From contig JAGXTJ010000024.1 of assembly GCA_018333655.1 (NCBI GenBank), positions 1 to 40,043 of the forward strand: a stretch of DNA of 40,043 nt, written 5' to 3'. This stretch comes from Bacillota bacterium (lineage in GTDB: Bacteria; Bacillota; UBA994). The position numbers and the translations under genes are program-made. The notes beneath the pieces were generated by a model. It made no database searches, was not told where the DNA came from, and worked only from the letters and a program-made list of their open reading frames with translations. This document shows positions 22,492-32,000 of this stretch, piece by piece. Position 1 is the first letter of the stretch. Each line of letters begins with the position of its first letter.

Positions 22492-24015
22492 ATGGCAGTT
22501 AAGCGCAATGTGTTCAAGGCGGCTCTCGGTTTAAGTTTGGTTTCGCTTGTAAGCAAATTACTGGGTTTTGCCAGAGAGCAGGCCATTGCTTGGCGTTTTG
22601 GTGCCGGTGCCGCGGTGGACACCTATGTCGCCGCCCTGGCCATACCCACCCTTATTTCTGGCGTGGTGGGCGGCGCCCTGTCGACCGCCTTCTTGCCGGT
22701 TTACAGCGAAGCCAGAAATACTAAAGAGGGAGAGCAGCTCTCAGGCACTGTTTCGGTGGTAAATGCTCTGTTCGGCGTGCTAGGCTCTGTCGCCGCGCTC
22801 TACTTTGCCCCGTTTCTCGTGCGGGTCTTAGTCGGCAACTTCCCCGCGGCGCAGCAAGCGCAGACCGTGCTCTTACTCCGCATCCTGTCTTTTGGCACCC
22901 TGCTCATGCATATATCCTTCTTCTTGACCATGCTCTTTAACAGCCATCGGCAATTTCTCTTGCCCGCGCTTAACCCCGTACTACAGAACGGCATTATTGT
23001 GGCGGGCGTACTTGGTTTTGGCGCGGGGGGCATGGGCTATGTGGCGTGGGCCGCCCTTATCGCCATGGCGCTGCCCGTCTTGTTACTTCTTGGCTGGGCG
23101 CTTTTTCGGCACTACCCCATTTGGGCGTGGCCAAGCTACCGCGACCCTAAGTTTGCCAAGGTACTTAAACTATCTGCCCCCATATTTGTGGCGGGGGTTT
23201 TTGGGCAGCTCTACATGATCGTCGACCGCCGCCTCGCCAGCGGTCTTGACCCTGGCAGCATCGCCTCGCTTAATTTTGCCAACCGCCTTGTGCAGCTACC
23301 CTTTGGCATCTTCGTCATGGCGCTCTCTACGGTGGTCTTCCCCGCACTAGCCGACCTCGCCGCGCAGGGCAACAAAAAAGGCTTTGCCGAGGCTCTCGCG
23401 GCGGGGCTTCGCGCCTTGTTCATCTTGCTCGTTCCCGCCACGGTGGGGCTGTGGGTCTTACGCTACCCCATCGTGCGTCTTGCCTTTGAGCGTGGCTCCT
23501 TCGACGCCACCGATACCGCCAAGACCGCCTTCGCCCTAGGCTTCTACGCCCTAGGGCTGCTCGGCCTTTCGGCCGGCACAGTGCTCACACGCGCCTTTTA
23601 CTCCCTGCACGACACTACTACGCCCGTCAAAGTCGGTATCCTTACCGCCGTGCTGCAGGCACTGCTCGCCCTGCTCTTGGTGCACCCCCTAGCGCATGGC
23701 GGCCTAGCCCTCGCTAACTCCATCGGCGTCTCGCTTGGCGCTGTGGCCATGTTCTACCTACTGCGTAAATCGAAAGTCCACTTAAACATGGGGGCGACCA
23801 CCCTCCTCTCTAAAGTTGTCATTGCCGCGCTAGGCATGGGCGTCGTGAGCCACTTGCTCTTGACCGTCCTCAGCCCCCTCGGCGAGGTCGTCGCCCTTAG
23901 CGCGGCGGTTACCGGCGGGCTAGCTGTCTACGCCCTTGGCCTACTGCTCCTGCGGGTGGCGGAGGTCACCTCTGCCCTAAAAAAAGCCTCACTTTGGTGG
24001 CGGAGTAAACGCTAA
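22492..24015 (+). CDS. murJ: Lipid II flippase MurJ (MviN family)
   Basis: An integral membrane protein of the MOP superfamily that flips lipid-linked peptidoglycan precursor to the outer face. The 507 residues hold about 14 hydrophobic segments. Family landmarks are SKLLGFAREQAIAWRFGAG, AFLPVYSE, LASGLDPGSIASLNFANRLV, FPALADLA and RAFYSLHDTTTPVKVG. The start is the ATG at 22492, because AAAGGAGG (22478-22485) is 6 bases away; the frame is open further upstream through the terminator. It heads the cell-surface block but has its own terminator, so it is probably a single-gene unit. Confidence 0.94.
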   Translation: MAVKRNVFKAALGLSLVSLVSKLLGFAREQAIAWRFGAGAAVDTYVAALAIPTLISGVVGGALSTAFLPVYSEARNTKEGEQLSGTVSVVNALFGVLGSVAALYFAPFLVRVLVGNFPAAQQAQTVLLLRILSFGTLLMHISFFLTMLFNSHRQFLLPALNPVLQNGIIVAGVLGFGAGGMGYVAWAALIAMALPVLLLLGWALFRHYPIWAWPSYRDPKFAKVLKLSAPIFVAGVFGQLYMIVDRRLASGLDPGSIASLNFANRLVQLPFGIFVMALSTVVFPALADLAAQGNKKGFAEALAAGLRALFILLVPATVGLWVLRYPIVRLAFERGSFDATDTAKTAFALGFYALGLLGLSAGTVLTRAFYSLHDTTTPVKVGILTAVLQALLALLLVHPLAHGGLALANSIGVSLGAVAMFYLLRKSKVHLNMGATTLLSKVVIAALGMGVVSHLLLTVLSPLGEVVALSAAVTGGLAVYALGLLLLRVAEVTSALKKASLWWRSKR

Positions 24016-24018
24016 GGG

Positions 24019-24047
24019 AAAAAGGCCGCAAGGCGTTTTTATTTTCG
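24019..24047 (+). terminator. Probable terminator of murJ
   Basis: AAAAA-G-GCC and GGC-G-TTTTT pair with one mismatch around GCAA, then ATTTTC. Confidence 0.55.
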
Positions 24048-24116
24048 ACAAATTTCTTGTTTTTTCGCAATATACAGGCTGTAGCATCACCTTATGGCAA
24101 GGTTGGAGGGAAGCTT

Positions 24117-24256
24117 ATGCGGGCACTTCATCGGCTGCTCGTAGCCCTGTTCCTTTTATGGTATCGGGGGTCTGCGTAAACGCCCTAGCTATCTGTCTAG
24201 GGCCTGTAATCCTTGGCCAGGCGAATGAAGCCTTGGTCGGACTAATTCAGTTATGA
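24117..24256 (+). pseudogene. Short broken reading frame (possible secreted-protein remnant)
   Basis: After GGAGGG, an ATG at 24117 opens MRALHRLLVALFLLWYRGSA and stops. The next frame takes over from 24158 with MVSGVCVNALAICLGPVILG and QANEALVGLIQL, ending in TGA at 24254. Together they look like a signal sequence plus hydrophobic tail split by a frameshift. An inverted repeat GCCCTAG/CTAGGGC lies in the middle. It could also be chance; no family recognised. Confidence 0.25.
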
Positions 24257-24268
24257 GGAGATGATGTA

Positions 24269-25228
24269 TTGCGTAAGTTGGTAGCCTTGGCAGTGATTAC
24301 TGCCTTATTTTTTACCTTGCTGCCCTCTGTCGAAGCCAGGACCCCTACCTATATATTAGTCGTAGGCGAGACTGAGACTGGTGGGCACCTAGGTGTCGTT
24401 CGTGTGCTCGGACGTGAATACACTCTTGAGGTGTTGCCTAAAGCCGCGCAATTCGCCTTGCTTGGTCACGGCGTGCAAACAGAAAACCTCTACAGCCACC
24501 TCGCCATGTCTGAGTTAGTTAGCCGCACGGAGACAGCGCTCGGCATAAAGATTGCGCGCCATGTGCGCTTTAATGAACGACTCATTCCTGAAATCGTGCA
24601 GCGCCTAGGTGGAGTAGCGATAGGGGGACGCAGGCATTCTGGAGCAGAGGTGCGCGCTTTGCTCGACCCGCCTGCTAACGGTCTCTACACACGCTCCATA
24701 AATCAAATCGAAATAGTGCAAGCCATGGTGGCAGAAGCCCTGCGGCCCGCCAATTGGCTCAAGCTGCCTGGCATTGTGCGTGCCTTCTTCGCCGGGGTGC
24801 AGACAAACTACACCCTCACCGCGGCCCTAGGCTTACTGGTGCAGCGACCAACCAAGATAGATGTGGTGTACCTTAACCGCCCTGCCATCTACTTCGAGGG
24901 TCGCTACTATCCACAAAATTTGCCCTTACCGGTTGTAGTTGACGGGCGCACCCTAGTGCCCCTACGTGTTATCGAGCAAATTAGCGGGGCCACTATCAGT
25001 TGGCATGAGGGGCAACAAAGGGCAACAATTGCGCAGAGGGGTCGTACTATCGCCATGACGATAGGTCAAACGGTCGCTTGGGTTGACGATCAGGCTCACT
25101 CGCTAGGTAGCCCCCCCCGGCTCGTTGGTGGCAGAACGATGGTGCCCTTTCGGTTTATCTTTGAGCAGTTAGGGTATAATGTCCAATGGGTGGAGAGCGA
25201 TTTTGTGATTTTAGTTAGTATCGATTAA
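24269..25228 (+). CDS. Secreted protein with divergent LCP-like domain and C-terminal copper-amine-oxidase-N-like domain
   Basis: The 319 residues begin with a signal peptide (LRKLVALAVITALFFTLLPSVEA). Residues about 30-200 follow the layout of LytR-CpsA-Psr (LCP) proteins: FNERLIPEIVQRLGGVAIGG, HSGAEVRALLD, an 'RSINQIEIVQAMV' segment and 'LPGIVRAFFAGVQTNYT'. The arginines that bind the lipid pyrophosphate in LCP enzymes are only partly kept, so catalysis is doubtful. Residues about 205-319 are a CuAO-N-like domain, VVDGRTLVPLRVIEQISGA and VGGRTMVPFRFIFEQLGYNV, a wall- or S-layer-associated module in Bacillota. The start is TTG, 8 bases after AGGAG. A damaged copy of its 3' end follows at 26029. 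Confidence 0.7.
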   Translation: MRKLVALAVITALFFTLLPSVEARTPTYILVVGETETGGHLGVVRVLGREYTLEVLPKAAQFALLGHGVQTENLYSHLAMSELVSRTETALGIKIARHVRFNERLIPEIVQRLGGVAIGGRRHSGAEVRALLDPPANGLYTRSINQIEIVQAMVAEALRPANWLKLPGIVRAFFAGVQTNYTLTAALGLLVQRPTKIDVVYLNRPAIYFEGRYYPQNLPLPVVVDGRTLVPLRVIEQISGATISWHEGQQRATIAQRGRTIAMTIGQTVAWVDDQAHSLGSPPRLVGGRTMVPFRFIFEQLGYNVQWVESDFVILVSID

Positions 25229-25263
25229 CAGGACTAATTCATTTAAGCGGGAGATGGTACAAG

Positions 25264-25536
25264 ATGAGTACGGAGCTACTCGGGGCGGTTCTCCTAGCTG
25301 TTGTTTCAGGGATCATTTGGCTAGTTACCCGTAGAGCAGCTGTCTTGCACAAGGCTAATCGGCGCAAGGTCAGTTCATGGCGGCAATCTGAACACTACAA
25401 ACCTTTCCTAGCAGGGCTAGAAGCTACCGACAGGGCACAATTTTTCGCGCACACGGAGCAAGAGCAGTATAAATTATACATGGATTGGACGCTTCGCGAA
25501 GGCCTCCGGGCGAGCGAACGACAGTTCACATTGTAG
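25264..25536 (+). CDS. Small single-span membrane protein, unknown
   Basis: Ninety residues, with one transmembrane helix near the N-terminus (LLGAVLLAVVSGIIWLVT) followed by RR and a charged, probably cytoplasmic tail (HYKPFLAGLEATDRAQFF, HTEQEQYKLYMDWTLREG). I do not recognise it. The ATG at 25264 follows GGGAG at about 10 bases, 35 bases after the LCP-like gene, so it may be co-transcribed. A terminator hairpin follows. Confidence 0.55.
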   Translation: MSTELLGAVLLAVVSGIIWLVTRRAAVLHKANRRKVSSWRQSEHYKPFLAGLEATDRAQFFAHTEQEQYKLYMDWTLREGLRASERQFTL

Positions 25537-25570
25537 GCATAGCGCGTCATGCCCCCTTAGTCGTATTCCA

Positions 25571-25602
25571 CCCGCCAGACATATTGTTTGGCGGGCGTTT
25601 GT
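25571..25602 (+). terminator. Terminator after the small membrane protein gene
   Basis: CCCGCCA (25571-25577) and TGGCGGG (25589-25595) pair around an 11-base loop, then CGTTTGTG. Confidence 0.6.
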
Positions 25603-25656
25603 GTTCACAAGGCCATCTGCTCGAAATCCAAATGCGAGAATATGCCTAGCTAGACC

Positions 25657-26240
25657 ATGGAATGTAGAGGGGGTATTTTGCCTTGCCTGTCCGGAGCTTG
25701 CTGGCCCTTGTCGTTATATTTCTCTCGTGGTGGCCACGGCGCAGGGAGGGGGCTTATTCTAGCAAGTGTCATGCTACTGCTCGGTGTGGCAGCGCTCTAC
25801 GGATGGTTGGTTTACAGTCCTGACCACTATCGCTTATCTACCATTTCGGACCCTGGCACAGCGATGCTCACATTTGACCTCGCGCGATTACAGGCTACCG
25901 AGCAGTACACTATACTGGGGCGGGCAAATATGACCGGCAGCGCTGAGCCGCAGGTGCGGGTAGTAGTCTGGAGCCTGCGTGAGGGAGAAATAACGGCGAC
26001 TCTAGCGCAGCACAGCCTAAGGCAGAGCGGCAACAAAGGGCAACAATTGCACAGGGGGGTCGGACTATCACCATGACTATAGGTCAAACGGTGGCTTGGG
26101 TTGATGATCAGGCTCACTCACTAGGTAGCCCCCCGGCTCGTTGGTGGCAGAACGGTGGTGCCTTTCGGTTTATCTTTGAAAAGCTCGGCTACAATGTCGA
26201 GTGGGTGGAGAGCGACCATGTGATAAAGGTTGGTAAGTAA
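25657..26240 (+). pseudogene. Chimeric remnant: membrane-anchored fragment joined out of frame to a degraded CuAO-domain tail
   Basis: The first part (to about 26020) encodes a hydrophobic anchor (GLILASVMLLLGVAALYGW) and an unrecognised domain (TAMLTFDLARLQATEQYTIL, VRVVVWSLREGEITATLAQH). From 26029 the DNA copies 25011 onward, the 3' end of the LCP-like gene, but in another frame, so the leading frame soon hits a stop at 26074. In the copied part a C-run of 8 has become 6 and a CCC has become CC. These losses sum to three bases, so the CuAO frame is scrambled for about ten residues, recovers at FRFIFEKLGYNVEWVESD and ends at TAA (26238). It is probably a product of recombination and decay. 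Confidence 0.6.
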
Positions 26241-26577
26241 CCTAGAACTCATGCAGTCCTAGCCGTAACGCCATATGACCCGGCTAATACCTAATGCTCC
26301 ATTGCGCATGGTAGGCATCAGGAGAAGAAAGCTGTGTTGCCCCGAGGCAGTCACATCGGACAAGACGCGGAGCTAGATTTGTCGCTGAGACAGCATCTGG
26401 TTCCATTAGTTTGTTCTCAACAAAATTCCTGCTGAGCATAGTGCGGCAAAGCCCTTTAGTCTGCACCTAACCGCTATTTCAAATTTGTAATTGCAGAACC
26501 AGCGCATTTCACATAAGATTAATGGGCACCTGTAGTCTACATGCGCGCAGAGGACAACCAAGGGAGGTACAGCCTAC
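26241..26577. other. Intergenic region with a promoter for the Wzy/WaaL-type gene
   Basis: These 337 bases hold no credible gene on either strand. The only useful signal is TTGCAG (26491-26496), a 17-base spacer and TAAGAT (26514-26519), a reasonable SigA-type promoter 58 bases before the start of the next gene. Confidence 0.5.
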
Positions 26578-28848
26578 ATGCCCAAAACCGCCAAAGTCAC
26601 AACGCAGCACACCCAGAGGCAGGCACACAAGCAAACTGCACCAAACATGTTCGCTTACAAATACTTTGTCGCCGTTTTTTCGCTCGCCCTACTGGGGGTG
26701 GGGGCCTTTTTGCGAGGCCTTTACTGGCCGATCGAATACTGGGCAGCGATCTTTCTGTGCACAGTTGTCGGTCTGCTGGCCTTTCTGCTGTGGCCTGACC
26801 TGCGCACCCGGGGGCTCACGCTCTCGTGGCCAAAATTTGCCGCACTCATTTTCTTAGGAGTTTTGCTTCTTGGGCTTATTCGGCCTGTATCGACTTATCA
26901 TGCACTGCAGTCAGTTCTATTTTGGGCTAGCGTGTTGTTGGTTTACTTGCTGTGGAGTGCGATGCCTCTAGACAAGGCACAACTGGAAAGAATTATTACA
27001 GGGCTAGTGTTGGCGGGCGCAGCCCTTGCCACAGCTGGTCTTGCCGTATACACCGGCGTTTATAGCTATGAACGTTGGCTAGTGGGCGGGCGCCTTTCTG
27101 CTGGCTTCGAGTACCCGAACGTGGCTGCAAGTTGGTTTTTGGTCACTTTACTGTTGGCGCTGCACCGTCTAATACACAGCGAGAAGCAACCCTTCACCAG
27201 TGTGTTCTATGCCATAGCGGCGCAACATAGTTTAGCGGCACTGTTCTTTACCTATTCACGAGGTGGTTGGCTCGCGGCAGGGGCCTGTGTGGCTCTGTTG
27301 ATAGTAGTCAGTCTGCGTCAACGAGCTCTGTCGACAGTGCTCTCTTTGGTGTGGGTGGGAGCCTTGGGGCTACTTAGTATATACGTGCTACTGAGGTTGC
27401 AGTCCCTGCAGGGGTTTGCGCTTTTTTGGGCGCTCTCGCTCTTGGTGGGCTTGGGTACCTTAGCGCTGGGACGTCTGCGTGACCGCACTGTTTCGCGTCA
27501 GGCCTATTTGGGTGTGGGGCTACTTGTGTTTGCCGCGACGGGGGCCATAGCCTATCGCTCGTTGCCCTTTTTGACAGAAAGACTGCAGGCAGTGGTGGCG
27601 CGTTTTTCTTTAGAGGTAATGCTGCAGGATGGCCGGCTCGTGTTCTTTCGTGACGCTTGGCGCATTTTTTTGCAAAGCCCGGTATTTGGCCACGGTGGCG
27701 GAGCGTGGCGTTCGCTTTACCACCGCGTGCAGAGCTTCTTGTATGGTTCGGCGCGTTTGCACTCTGATCCGTTTGAGATATTGCTAGAGGTGGGCTTCGT
27801 TGGGTTTGCCGCTTATCTCGTGTTTGTCGGCTGGCACCTCATCAAAGGCGTGCGCAGCTCTAACCGTCAACACCAAGCACTGGCGCTAGCATCATTCGCG
27901 CTACTCTTGCACTCCACCATAGAAGCCCTCTTGGGCTTTCCGGTGCTATACTACTTGCTGGCAGTCATGCTTGGTATTTTGGGTGCTGACCTACCTGCGG
28001 CCAAGATTGCCTTGCCGCACCTTGCCCGTTTACAGCTACGCCGCCTGTTTGTTCCCGCGCTCCTAGTTATGTTAGTTGTATCCGGAATCTTCTGGCTAGC
28101 CGAGGCAGAGGACATGTGGAACATTCGCGCGGCAAACCTACGAGGTGATGCCGCCGCAGTTCGCGCGGGGTTAGAGCGAGCCCTCAAAGTGAACCCATAT
28201 GCTTTTGACAGGCGCATGGCCTATATTGGCTTGCTATGGCGGGAGAGCCCCCAAGAGCAAGCATTGCCAAGCGCCTTGGCTGCGGCTCTCCGCTTTTGGC
28301 CGCACGACCCCCGCATAACTAATCTGTTTGGGCACTACTACCTAGGTCGGCAAGACTTCGCACGTGCGGTTGACTATTTTACGCAGGCACTAGAGCAACA
28401 ACCCATGAACATTCAAAACCACGAAGCGTTGGCACTAGCGCATCTTTTCGCGGCGGTAGACGCCGCTGCTGAAGAAGCCGATGCCAGGGCGCATTTGTCA
28501 AACTTAGAGAGCGTGCACACAAATGTATCAGACATCATCACGCGAACAGACCCTGCTTGGCTCGTGCAAAGTACTATTCCCTTTGTAAAAACCCCAGTAC
28601 TCACTACCACGCAAGGCGCACTCTTAGTTATGCGTGGGCACGTTGCCCAAGCCGTCGATGTGCTTAGTAACCCGGCCCTTGCAAAAAATGCGGACAGCCG
28701 TGAGACAGCACTAGTCTGGCTGATAAGGGCGCTTGAGCTTAGCGGTCGACACGATGAAGCGCAGGCAATCCTCGCTCTAGAGGAGGGCAATGCAGGGTTT
28801 AGAGCACATTTGGCTCATGTTTCTGCAGCAACGGATCGTAGTGACTAA
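26578..28848 (+). CDS. O-antigen ligase/polymerase (Wzy_C/WaaL-type) membrane protein with C-terminal TPR region
   Basis: The 756 residues have 12 or more membrane segments in the first 500. The family loop is between late helices: FGHGGGAWRSLYHRVQSF, then RLHSDPFEILLEVGFVG, with AHNxxL-like features replaced by LHSDPFE; TYSRGGWLA is the conserved earlier motif. After a last helix (VPALLVMLVVSGIFWLAEAE) comes a soluble helical domain with TPR-like repeats (LRGDAAAVRAGLERALKVNP, YLGRQDFARAVDYFTQALEQ). Such proteins transfer or polymerise lipid-linked glycans outside the membrane. In a monoderm the acceptor could be a wall glycan or a surface protein. The ATG follows GGGAGGT. Family sure; substrate unknown. 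Confidence 0.85.
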   Translation: MPKTAKVTTQHTQRQAHKQTAPNMFAYKYFVAVFSLALLGVGAFLRGLYWPIEYWAAIFLCTVVGLLAFLLWPDLRTRGLTLSWPKFAALIFLGVLLLGLIRPVSTYHALQSVLFWASVLLVYLLWSAMPLDKAQLERIITGLVLAGAALATAGLAVYTGVYSYERWLVGGRLSAGFEYPNVAASWFLVTLLLALHRLIHSEKQPFTSVFYAIAAQHSLAALFFTYSRGGWLAAGACVALLIVVSLRQRALSTVLSLVWVGALGLLSIYVLLRLQSLQGFALFWALSLLVGLGTLALGRLRDRTVSRQAYLGVGLLVFAATGAIAYRSLPFLTERLQAVVARFSLEVMLQDGRLVFFRDAWRIFLQSPVFGHGGGAWRSLYHRVQSFLYGSARLHSDPFEILLEVGFVGFAAYLVFVGWHLIKGVRSSNRQHQALALASFALLLHSTIEALLGFPVLYYLLAVMLGILGADLPAAKIALPHLARLQLRRLFVPALLVMLVVSGIFWLAEAEDMWNIRAANLRGDAAAVRAGLERALKVNPYAFDRRMAYIGLLWRESPQEQALPSALAAALRFWPHDPRITNLFGHYYLGRQDFARAVDYFTQALEQQPMNIQNHEALALAHLFAAVDAAAEEADARAHLSNLESVHTNVSDIITRTDPAWLVQSTIPFVKTPVLTTTQGALLVMRGHVAQAVDVLSNPALAKNADSRETALVWLIRALELSGRHDEAQAILALEEGNAGFRAHLAHVSAATDRSD

Positions 28849-28874
28849 CGCTATATTACGGAATGCTTACAATT

Positions 28875-29024
28875 GCTAGGCACAGATAGGCATGCGAAAG
28901 CCTATGAAGTATATTAGTGGCAGAGCCTAGCGCGTAAAGCGCATGGCGCATTAACGCCTCCTATCGTCTTGTGGCCCTACGGGGGTAGCATGGTCGACGC
29001 AAGCTAGGGAGTGCGAGTTTCCCT
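28875..29024 (+). ncRNA. Structured 5' leader of the large surface-protein gene (class unknown)
   Basis: Several stems follow one another. An outer GCTAGGC (28875-28881) / GCCTAGC (28925-28931) encloses ATAGGC/GCCTAT (28886-28891, 28900-28905) with a GCGAAA loop. Then come GCGC/GCGC, GGCG/CGCC (28945-28948, 28955-28958), CTAC/GTAG (28977-28980, 28985-28988) and AGGGA/TCCCT (29006-29010, 29020-29024). It does not fit the riboswitch consensuses I know (c-di-GMP-I or -II, c-di-AMP, SAM, TPP, FMN). It could stabilise the message of an abundant protein or be an unrecognised regulator. Confidence 0.4.
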
Positions 29025-29053
29025 TTCAGTATCTAAAGGAGGTCTAGAACGCA

Positions 29054-32000
29054 ATGAAAAGAATAACTGCTTTACTGCTAAGTCTGGTAATGATGTCGAG
29101 CCTTTTCGCCGGCGTAGCCTTTGCCAGCACAACCCCCCTTGTAGCGCTGCAGGCGTCGGTAAGCGGTGTGGTTGCCCGCGACAGCGCGATCATAGTCAGC
29201 GGAGCCCTGTTGCCGATTGGCACACCTGGCACAACTGCGCTCAATACCAATTTGTACAGTGTGGCTGTCCAGCATAGGGCGCCAGGTGGGAGTTGGCTCG
29301 GCACGACTTTCAACCTTTACCAACCGATCACCGCTACAGCCGGATCGTTTTCGTTCGCTTTCGTTCCGGACAGAGCTGGTGACTATCGCCTAGCTGTAGT
29401 CGCCACAGCCGCTTTGGATACCGCACTTAACAGTGCCCTCGGCACAGCAACTCCGCTTCTCACTCACACGATCGGGACCGTTGCCCCCAACTCCCTCTCC
29501 GTCTCCACAACGACTCCTTCTGTAACGTGGGGACTCTATCAAACGGGCATCGGCCAGCAGGTCACCATTCCGCTCAGTATCACGCGAGTAATCGGCGGTG
29601 TGCTCAACAATTTCTACGATACCGCTCTTCTCTCGAGCGTAACGTACAATGGTGCCACGCTTGCTAGTGGTGCTGCTGCCTTAGAAGCAGTTACTTCAGC
29701 TGACATTGCTGCACAAGTGCGGCGTGTGACTATCACTCAGCCCACTGGCGCATTAGCTGCTGGTCCTCTAGTGATTACAGTTACTGCTGAAAATGGAGAG
29801 TCCATCGGCCCGGTTACGGTTAACGTGGCTGCGCGCGACGCTTTCAACATCATTGCAACGCCCAGCGCGACCCCTACAGTAGGCACAGCTTTTGACCTTA
29901 CCGTTACAGCTTTTGATGCCGCTGGCCTTCTACCAAGGGAAGCAGGCGTCGCTCAGAGGCTTGATTACACCGTATCAAGGGTCAGTGGTCCGTTCGCTGC
30001 CCAACCTACACGTCGTGTTGCGGGTAACGGAGCCATTGCGTGGACCGGTCTCATTCCTCGCCAAGGCGGCGACATCGTGGTCACGACTGAGTTCTACTCG
30101 GACACGCATGTTCTGCTCGCCACTGTATCTCGGACCATTACCGTAGCAGGCCTCAGGCTTGAGCGCCCTGTAACTACCGTACGCCGCCTCGACGAGACTA
30201 CACTGCGCGTAATCGTAACCGATGCCGCTGGTAATCGCGTCAATAACGCGCTTGTGACGTTTGAGGGCACTGCTGGCCAGTTTGCCGTTCGTGACATCAA
30301 CACCGGCGAGTTTGTCAACACAGCCTCACCTACACTCCAAGTGAATGGGTTGTTGCCTACTCAGCCACGTGGTTCGTCAGTCGTTAACGGCGAGTATTCC
30401 ATCGATGCAAGACTGCGTACAGTCGGCGACATTAGTGTCAGGGTGCAATTGCCCAGAGTGATTGGGGCTACACTTGAGTGGAATCCTGCTCCTCAAATCA
30501 ATTGGACATCTGCCATTGCCGTGAATCCGACTCTTGGGTACACCCTATCTCTTGAACACACGCTCCTAGCTGGTTCTGCCGACGAGGCGGTTCTTGTCAC
30601 TGTGCGCGATGTAGCCGGTGCGCTAGTGAACGATGCGACCTTGGCGTTCACACTCACCGACCCGACCGCTGCTATTACCCCGACACTGACATCCGCTGTT
30701 TTTAGCGGCAATGGTGTTTATAGCTTGCGCATGAATGTAACTGCAGCAGGTTCTTACACCATCACTGCGAACAATACAGCAGGCACCCTGACAGGTACTG
30801 CTACCATTTCCGCAGTTGCTCCGGTAGTGGCAGTAACCCCTGAAGGTGGTCGTCTAACCCAAAACTTCTACGACACCATCACTGTACGTGTGACCGATCC
30901 ACGCACCAATGTCGCTTTAAACCGCGATATTACGGTCGCTGTACGTCCGGCCTTGACGCCCCTTCGTGTTACTACCGTCCCCACTGCCATCAACTTCGAG
31001 GCGCAAAATAGAGCGCTTACGACAACCGGTACGACATGGGATGAGGCTGACGGTATCGCTTCTGCCGTGTCGGAGCGTCAGTTCAGAATTCTTGCCACAC
31101 CCAATACCACAGCTCTGCGTACCATCGCAGGCGTTGTGCATGAGCCTCAGGTAAGTGTTGTTGTCGCTGGAGCAGCCACTACTCACTTAACTCTCTCTCC
31201 TGCGACGCTACAGGTAACACCAGCGGAGCTCTTCTACAACCGCCAGAACGACGTGACTGTACAGTTGCTCAACGCTCACGGCGTCGGCATGGCTAGCAGT
31301 GTTGCCATCTCTGGAGCAGTTACGCTCGCCTCCACTACCCTGCCTGCCGCCGGGCTCACCCTGCGCGTCAATCCTGTCCCAGGGGTTGTGTTCGCACCTG
31401 AAGCAACATTCACAGTCACCCCTGTGCACGGCACAGCACTGACCGTCAATCGTCCGGTCGTTCTTCCTCCCGCTGACGCAGTAGCGCCTGTTATCACCAC
31501 TAACGCTCCTGCTACAACTACCGCTGCCACCCTGCCCGTTACCGTAACAATTACAGACGATGTAAACGTTACCGGTATCATCTTTGAGGGTGCTGCAGTC
31601 ACCATCTTCCCTGCGCGCACTCAAACCTTCGTGCGCAACGTTACCCTCGCTGTCGGCGCTAACACCTTCGTGGTAGTAGCTACCGATGCCGCAGGCAACG
31701 TCACCACCCATAGCGTCACCATCACCCGCACCGCTCCTGCTGCTGCCGACACCGCGGCACCTATCATCGAAGTGACTGTTCCTGCCGTAACGACCGAGGC
31801 TACTGCTGTAGTCACCGTTACTGTAAGAGATGCAGTGAATATTGCCGCTAACGGCATTATCTTCGACGGCGTGGTTATCCCCGGTTTCGTAAGTAGAGAG
31901 CAAGTCTTTACCCGCACCGTCAACCTGCGCGAAGGCATGAACATCTTCACCGTCGCCGCACAAGACGCTGCTGGTAACGTAACTACCCGCACTATCGCTG

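Noticed and set aside
26284-26466. 60-codon minus-strand frame in the gap before the Wzy/WaaL-type gene
   Set aside because: No ribosome site, no recognisable motif, and no neighbour on that strand.
28875-28931. c-di-GMP-I (GEMM) riboswitch
   Set aside because: The hairpins and a CACAG-like phrase are suggestive, but the conserved internal loops and the tetraloop-receptor pairing are not found.
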